Of a DNA stretch of 15,897 nt, positions 12,922 to 15,897 are shown in pieces. The notes under the pieces are model-generated. The model saw only the letters and a list, made by a program, of their open reading frames with translations, had not been told where the DNA came from and searched no databases. A program made the translations under genes and the position numbers. The number at the start of each line of letters is the position of its first letter. Within the stretch, counting starts at the first letter, position 1. This stretch comes from an uncultured Collinsella sp. (GTDB taxonomy: Bacteria > Actinomycetota > Coriobacteriia > Coriobacteriales > Coriobacteriaceae): positions 1-15,897 of the forward strand of contig URYT01000025.1 of the NCBI GenBank assembly GCA_900552185.1, given 5' to 3'.

Positions 12922-14825
12922 CAGCAGCCCTCCTCTCGCGCGACCGTCTTGGAATTAGCAATGTCTGCGACGTTAGAAGGACCGCCCGAGCGACCGATTA
13001 GCAGGTCCACCAACTCGTCTGCCAGCGACTCAACCGTATAGAGGCCGTCAAAGCGCAGCGGCACGCCTGCCTTCGCAAGCGCCAGCGCCATGCGCTGGGC
13101 AGCGGGAACACCCAAGCCGATTGATTTAAGCTCATCCGCATGCGCAAAAACCTGAGCGGGCGTGCCCTCGGCAAACACCGCGCCCTCGTTCATCACGACG
13201 ATGCGGTCGCAGCAATTGGCCAGGTCATCCATGCTGTGCGAAACCATGACAACGGTCAGGCCCTCGCGATGGAGTCGATCGATGAGCCCTAAGAAATCCC
13301 TGCGCGCAGCCGGGTCGAGCCCCGCCATGGGTTCATCGAGCACCAGGACTTCGGGCTCCATGGCGAGCACGCCGGCGAATGCCACACGCCGTTGCTGACC
13401 GCCCGAAAGCTCAAAGGGACTCTTGTCGCCGACCGTGGAAAGGTCGAGGCCCACGCGCGAGAGCGACGACTCGACACGACGGTCGACTTCATCTTGCGGC
13501 AAGCCAAGGTTGTGCGGACCAAACGCCACGTCCTGCGCCACGGTTTCGGCAAACAGCTGACGCTCGGGATATTGAAACACCACGCCGACCTTGGCCTTAA
13601 CCGCGGCGGCGTCTTTCTTGTTTGATAGATCGAGCTCCAGCGCGCGAACGGATCCCTCCTGGGGGCGAATCAAACCGTTGAGATGCTGGACCAGCGTCGA
13701 CTTACCCGAACCGGTATGACCTGCCAAGCCCAGGAACTCGCCGCGACGCACCGTCAGCGATACATCGCGCAGCGCCCACGGGCTGCTGGGGTCGTTTCCC
13801 CAGAGAGCCTGTTTGTTCGATTTGTCCGCAGTGGCCGAGCGCTTATGCCAGCGGCGGCGCTCGCGCGGACTGAGCGAATAACTGTACGAAACATGGGATA
13901 GTTCGATAACGGGCTCTGGTACGTTATCTTCGTTGCCTGCCGAAACCGTACCGCCAACGATTTCCGATTGGGATGCGGAAGACTGCCCCACAGTGCCTGC
14001 CCCACTTCGCTCGGCATAAGTCTCCACAACCTCGGCAACCATACCCGCCTCGCGCACCTGCGCATGAACAGGCACGCCCTTCGCACGAAGCGCCGTGCCC
14101 AAACGGCACGACTCTGGCATGTCAAGGTTGAGCTGAGCGAGTTCATTCGCCCGCGTCAGAATCTCCTCGGGCGTGCCCAGCATGGCAACTCGTCCCGTCT
14201 GAAACACGGCGACACGATCGGCCTCGGCAGCCTCTTCCATAAAGTGCGTAATCATCACGATAGTCATGCCGCGATCGTGGAGTGCGCGGCACGCTTTCAT
14301 AAGACCCTTGCGTCCGCGCGGATCGAGCATCGAGGAGGCCTCGTCCAAGATAAGCACGCGCGGCTCCATGGCAAGTACGCCGGCGAGCGCCACGCGCTGC
14401 TTTTGTCCGCCCGAGAGCGCATGGGTCTCGTGGCGCTCAAAGCCCACCAGGCCCACGCCCTTCAGCGCCTCGCGTACGCGCTGCGCAATTTGCGCCGATG
14501 GCACGCCAAGGTTTTCGGGACCGAACGCAACGTCATCTTCGACAAGCGTTGCCACCAGCTGATCATCGGGATTCTGGAACACCATGCCAGCAGTCGAGCG
14601 GATGTCGTAGACCAGCTCGGGATCGGACGCGTCCATGCCGTTGACGCACACCGTTCCCGCATCGGGCTGCAGCAGCGCATTCAGATGCTTGGCAAACGTC
14701 GACTTGCCCGACCCATTGCCACCGAGGATGCAGAAAAACTCCCCGTCCTCGATGTTCAGATCGACACCGTCGAGTGCCGACACGGCACCGTCATAGCTAA
14801 AGGAAACGCCCCGACACTCAATCAT
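12921..14825 (-). CDS. ecfA: Fused ECF transporter ATPase (EcfA1-EcfA2)
   Basis: One 634-residue chain with two complete ABC ATPase domains, which in most ECF systems are separate proteins. Domain 1 has Walker A GGNGSGKST (35-43), FQNPDDQ (83-89), LSGGQ (137-141) and Walker B LILDEA with Glu162. Domain 2 has GHTGSGKST (369-377), FQYPERQLF (417-425), LSGGQ (473-477) and VLVLDEP with Glu498. FQNPDxQ and FQxPExQLF are typical of EcfA1 and EcfA2 respectively, so the order is A1-A2. A linker at about 270-305 is Ser/Gly/Glu-rich. A basic insertion at about 318-348 interrupts the first strands of domain 2. The start ATG overlaps the ribU stop (ATGA). Confidence 0.93.
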   Translation of the reverse strand: MIECRGVSFSYDGAVSALDGVDLNIEDGEFFCILGGNGSGKSTFAKHLNALLQPDAGTVCVNGMDASDPELVYDIRSTAGMVFQNPDDQLVATLVEDDVAFGPENLGVPSAQIAQRVREALKGVGLVGFERHETHALSGGQKQRVALAGVLAMEPRVLILDEASSMLDPRGRKGLMKACRALHDRGMTIVMITHFMEEAAEADRVAVFQTGRVAMLGTPEEILTRANELAQLNLDMPESCRLGTALRAKGVPVHAQVREAGMVAEVVETYAERSGAGTVGQSSASQSEIVGGTVSAGNEDNVPEPVIELSHVSYSYSLSPRERRRWHKRSATADKSNKQALWGNDPSSPWALRDVSLTVRRGEFLGLAGHTGSGKSTLVQHLNGLIRPQEGSVRALELDLSNKKDAAAVKAKVGVVFQYPERQLFAETVAQDVAFGPHNLGLPQDEVDRRVESSLSRVGLDLSTVGDKSPFELSGGQQRRVAFAGVLAMEPEVLVLDEPMAGLDPAARRDFLGLIDRLHREGLTVVMVSHSMDDLANCCDRIVVMNEGAVFAEGTPAQVFAHADELKSIGLGVPAAQRMALALAKAGVPLRFDGLYTVESLADELVDLLIGRSGGPSNVADIANSKTVAREEGC

Positions 14826-15412
14826 GCGCGGCCTTTGACCTGGTCCTTTTTAGGCGTGATGAGGTTGGAGACTGCTTTATACACCACCAGCGTCAACACC
14901 GAGTTAAGCACGGTCTTGATAAGGTTGAACGGCAGCACGGCAGGAATCATGAGCGGGGCGATCACATCGACCGAGCCATACCAGAACCATACGCCAATGG
15001 TAAGGTTTGCGACCATAGACAGCGCCGTAGCGGCAATGACGCCGAGCACCAGGCCAATCACGGCACCCTTATAGGTATGCATCTTCTGGTAGACGATAGC
15101 CGCGGGCAGAATGTAGCCCAGCGTGGCAACCAGGTTCATAAGCGCGCCGACCCAGTCACCCGTGGTGAGCGCATGGATAACGATCGCCATGGCGGCAACA
15201 GCAGTGCCGGCGCCAGGACCATACGCAAAACCGCACACCATCGCCGGCACCAGCGACGGGTCATACGTCAAAAACGGCGCCGAAGGAAGGATGGGTAGCT
15301 GCACATACATAAACAGGGCGCCCAAAGCACACATCAGCGCCATGGTAACGAGCTGTTTGGTGCTCCACCTATTCGTGTTCTCAAAATGGATATGCTGCGA
15401 CTGTTCAGACAT
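14822..15412 (-). CDS. ribU: Riboflavin-specific ECF substrate-binding component
   Basis: Membrane S-component that binds riboflavin for the EcfA/EcfT module. From the ATG at 15412 it has 196 residues with about six hydrophobic segments. The LTYDPSLVPAMVCGFAYGPGAG stretch (its L-x-Y-D and G-F-x-x-G-P parts) is the usual RibU ligand-side region. An FMN riboswitch directly upstream supports riboflavin as ligand. I chose ATG 15412 because AGGTGA lies 5 nt upstream; a GTG three codons earlier (15421) would overlap that ribosome site. The stop overlaps the ecfA start, making one coupled transport operon. Confidence 0.9.
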   Translation of the reverse strand: MSEQSQHIHFENTNRWSTKQLVTMALMCALGALFMYVQLPILPSAPFLTYDPSLVPAMVCGFAYGPGAGTAVAAMAIVIHALTTGDWVGALMNLVATLGYILPAAIVYQKMHTYKGAVIGLVLGVIAATALSMVANLTIGVWFWYGSVDVIAPLMIPAVLPFNLIKTVLNSVLTLVVYKAVSNLITPKKDQVKGRA

Positions 15413-15428
15413 TAAGATCACCTGCCTC

Positions 15429-15605
15429 TTTCATCCGGACTCTAACCGTTGGTACTGGAATCTCACCAGTTCAGCCGGCATGCGAACCAACACACGCACG
15501 GGTCGCGGACTCATCGGCTCGGTCGCAGGCATCTCACCTGCGCCACGGTACCCCTTTGGCACCGCCCGATTTACCGCCAGTGGGGAATTCCACCCCGCCC
15601 TGAAA
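15429..15605 (-). promoter_or_regulatory. FMN riboswitch (RFN element)
   Basis: Read on the minus strand, the conserved blocks appear in order: TTTCAGGGCGGGGT, AATTCCCCACTGGCGGTA, GAGTCCGCGACC, CTGAACTGGTGAGATTCCAG, then ACGGTTAGAGTCCGGATGAAA. P1 closes with TTTCA and TGAAA. About 60 nt between GGCGGTA and GAGTCCGCGA form at least two extra hairpins, an enlarged variable arm. P1 ends only about 5 nt before the ribU ribosome site and there is no room for a terminator, so control is probably by blocking translation when FMN is bound. Confidence 0.95.
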
Positions 15606-15616
15606 CAGCAATTGCA

Positions 15617-15644
15617 AGTGTAGCACGAGCAGGTTTTCGCGCAA
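15617..15644 (-). promoter_or_regulatory. Promoter of the riboflavin operon
   Basis: TTGCGC (-35, 15639-15644) and TACACT (-10, 15617-15622) are 16 bp apart on the minus strand. A TG one base before the -10 makes it extended. Transcription would start near 15610, just ahead of the FMN aptamer. Confidence 0.6.
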
Positions 15645-15662
15645 GTATGCCAAGGGTAATTT

Positions 15663-15787
15663 GTGGCGGAGATCAGTTGCCGCAACAACCACGTTCCCCA
15701 CCCATCCCAAAGTAACGCGCCTTTCGCGGCAAAGCCGCGAAACAGCGACCGGGACACGTATCCCCATCAGCCACGATCTCCGCCCAC
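15663..15787. repeat. Inverted-repeat intergenic segment with internal hairpin
   Basis: GTGGCGGAGATC near 15663-15674 is mirrored by GATCTCCGCCCAC at 15775-15787, with one extra base in the right arm. Inside is a perfect 9-bp hairpin TTTCGCGGC, AAA, GCCGCGAAA (15722-15742) and an imperfect palindrome GGGACACGTATCCC. No credible gene is seen. It looks like a repeated extragenic palindromic unit, but copies elsewhere cannot be tested here. Confidence 0.5.
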
Positions 15788-15868
15788 GCCGACCTCAAGG
15801 CCGTAAACGCAGGGAATCCGGGGGCGTGACGGGGTTTCTCTCCGGAACATTCCGCAGGACGCAAAGAG

Positions 15869-15897
15869 GCTCCGCAGCGCGAAGCGCGATGCGGAGC
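15869..15897. other. Hairpin at the window edge
   Basis: GCTCCGCA pairs with TGCGGAGC, and the inner GCGC, GAA, GCGC extends the stem with a 2-nt bulge. On the minus strand it is followed by CTCTTTG, so it could end a gene lying beyond the window. It is cut by the edge. Confidence 0.45.

Noticed and set aside
11635..13041. Plus-strand open frame of 468 codons
   Set aside because: It spans across several real minus-strand genes and their spacers and is very rich in Arg/His/Gln; not a plausible protein.
15413..15421. GTG start of RibU at 15421
   Set aside because: The GTG is itself part of the AGGTGA ribosome site that serves the ATG at 15412.
1..15897. CRISPR array, insertion sequence with transposase, phage or toxin-antitoxin genes
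   Set aside because: No regularly spaced repeats, transposase, integrase or small paired genes were seen; every sizeable frame outside the listed genes is a shadow.

Overview
The window is GC-rich, densely coded chromosomal DNA from a Gram-positive bacterium. The closest match I recognise is a gut coriobacterium of the Collinsella type. This rests on the mix of genes, the base composition, a lysine/ornithine-type MurE and an argCJBD cluster; it is an inference, since no 16S or other marker gene is present. All ten complete protein genes and the one partial gene lie on the minus strand. The only plus-strand gene is a tRNA. Nothing looks like a phage or plasmid backbone; the accessory-looking DNA is confined to intergenic spacers.

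Layout, low to high coordinates. (1) 1-3175 is a cell-wall precursor block read murE -> HAD phosphatase -> murI, with murI cut by the window edge. (2) 3234-5224 holds asnB with its own terminator and a probable promoter. (3) 5337-5958 is a 0.6 kb non-coding island. It contains tRNA-Val(UAC) with its terminator, a second partial copy of the tRNA 3' end plus terminator 187 bp downstream, and an AT-rich 217 bp segment bounded by long imperfect inverted repeats. (4) 6044-10932 is the arginine/ornithine cluster argC-argJ-argB-argD, preceded by two candidate ArgR boxes. (5) 11189-15644 appears to be one riboflavin operon: promoter, FMN riboswitch, ribU (ECF S-component), a fused EcfA1-EcfA2 ATPase, EcfT, then two tandem FMN-type split-barrel proteins. 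(6) 15660-15897 is palindrome-rich intergenic DNA running off the window.

How the genes work together. The riboflavin operon pairs flavin import with two proteins of a flavin-binding family under one FMN sensor. The ribU stop and ecfA start overlap, as do the ecfA stop and ecfT start, so subunit synthesis is probably coupled. The arginine cluster carries the acetylated-intermediate cycle: ArgJ recycles the acetyl group, so ArgC, ArgJ, ArgB and ArgD together turn N-acetylglutamate into ornithine. Ornithine may matter twice here, because MurE lacks the DNPR motif of diaminopimelate-adding enzymes and could add a diamino acid such as lysine or ornithine to the wall peptide.

I found no obviously new multi-gene system. 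The items most worth a second look are the AT-rich inverted-repeat element, the duplicated tRNA-Val 3' end, the two split-barrel genes attached to the riboflavin transporter, and a 48-nt perfect hairpin whose loop matches flanking sequence.
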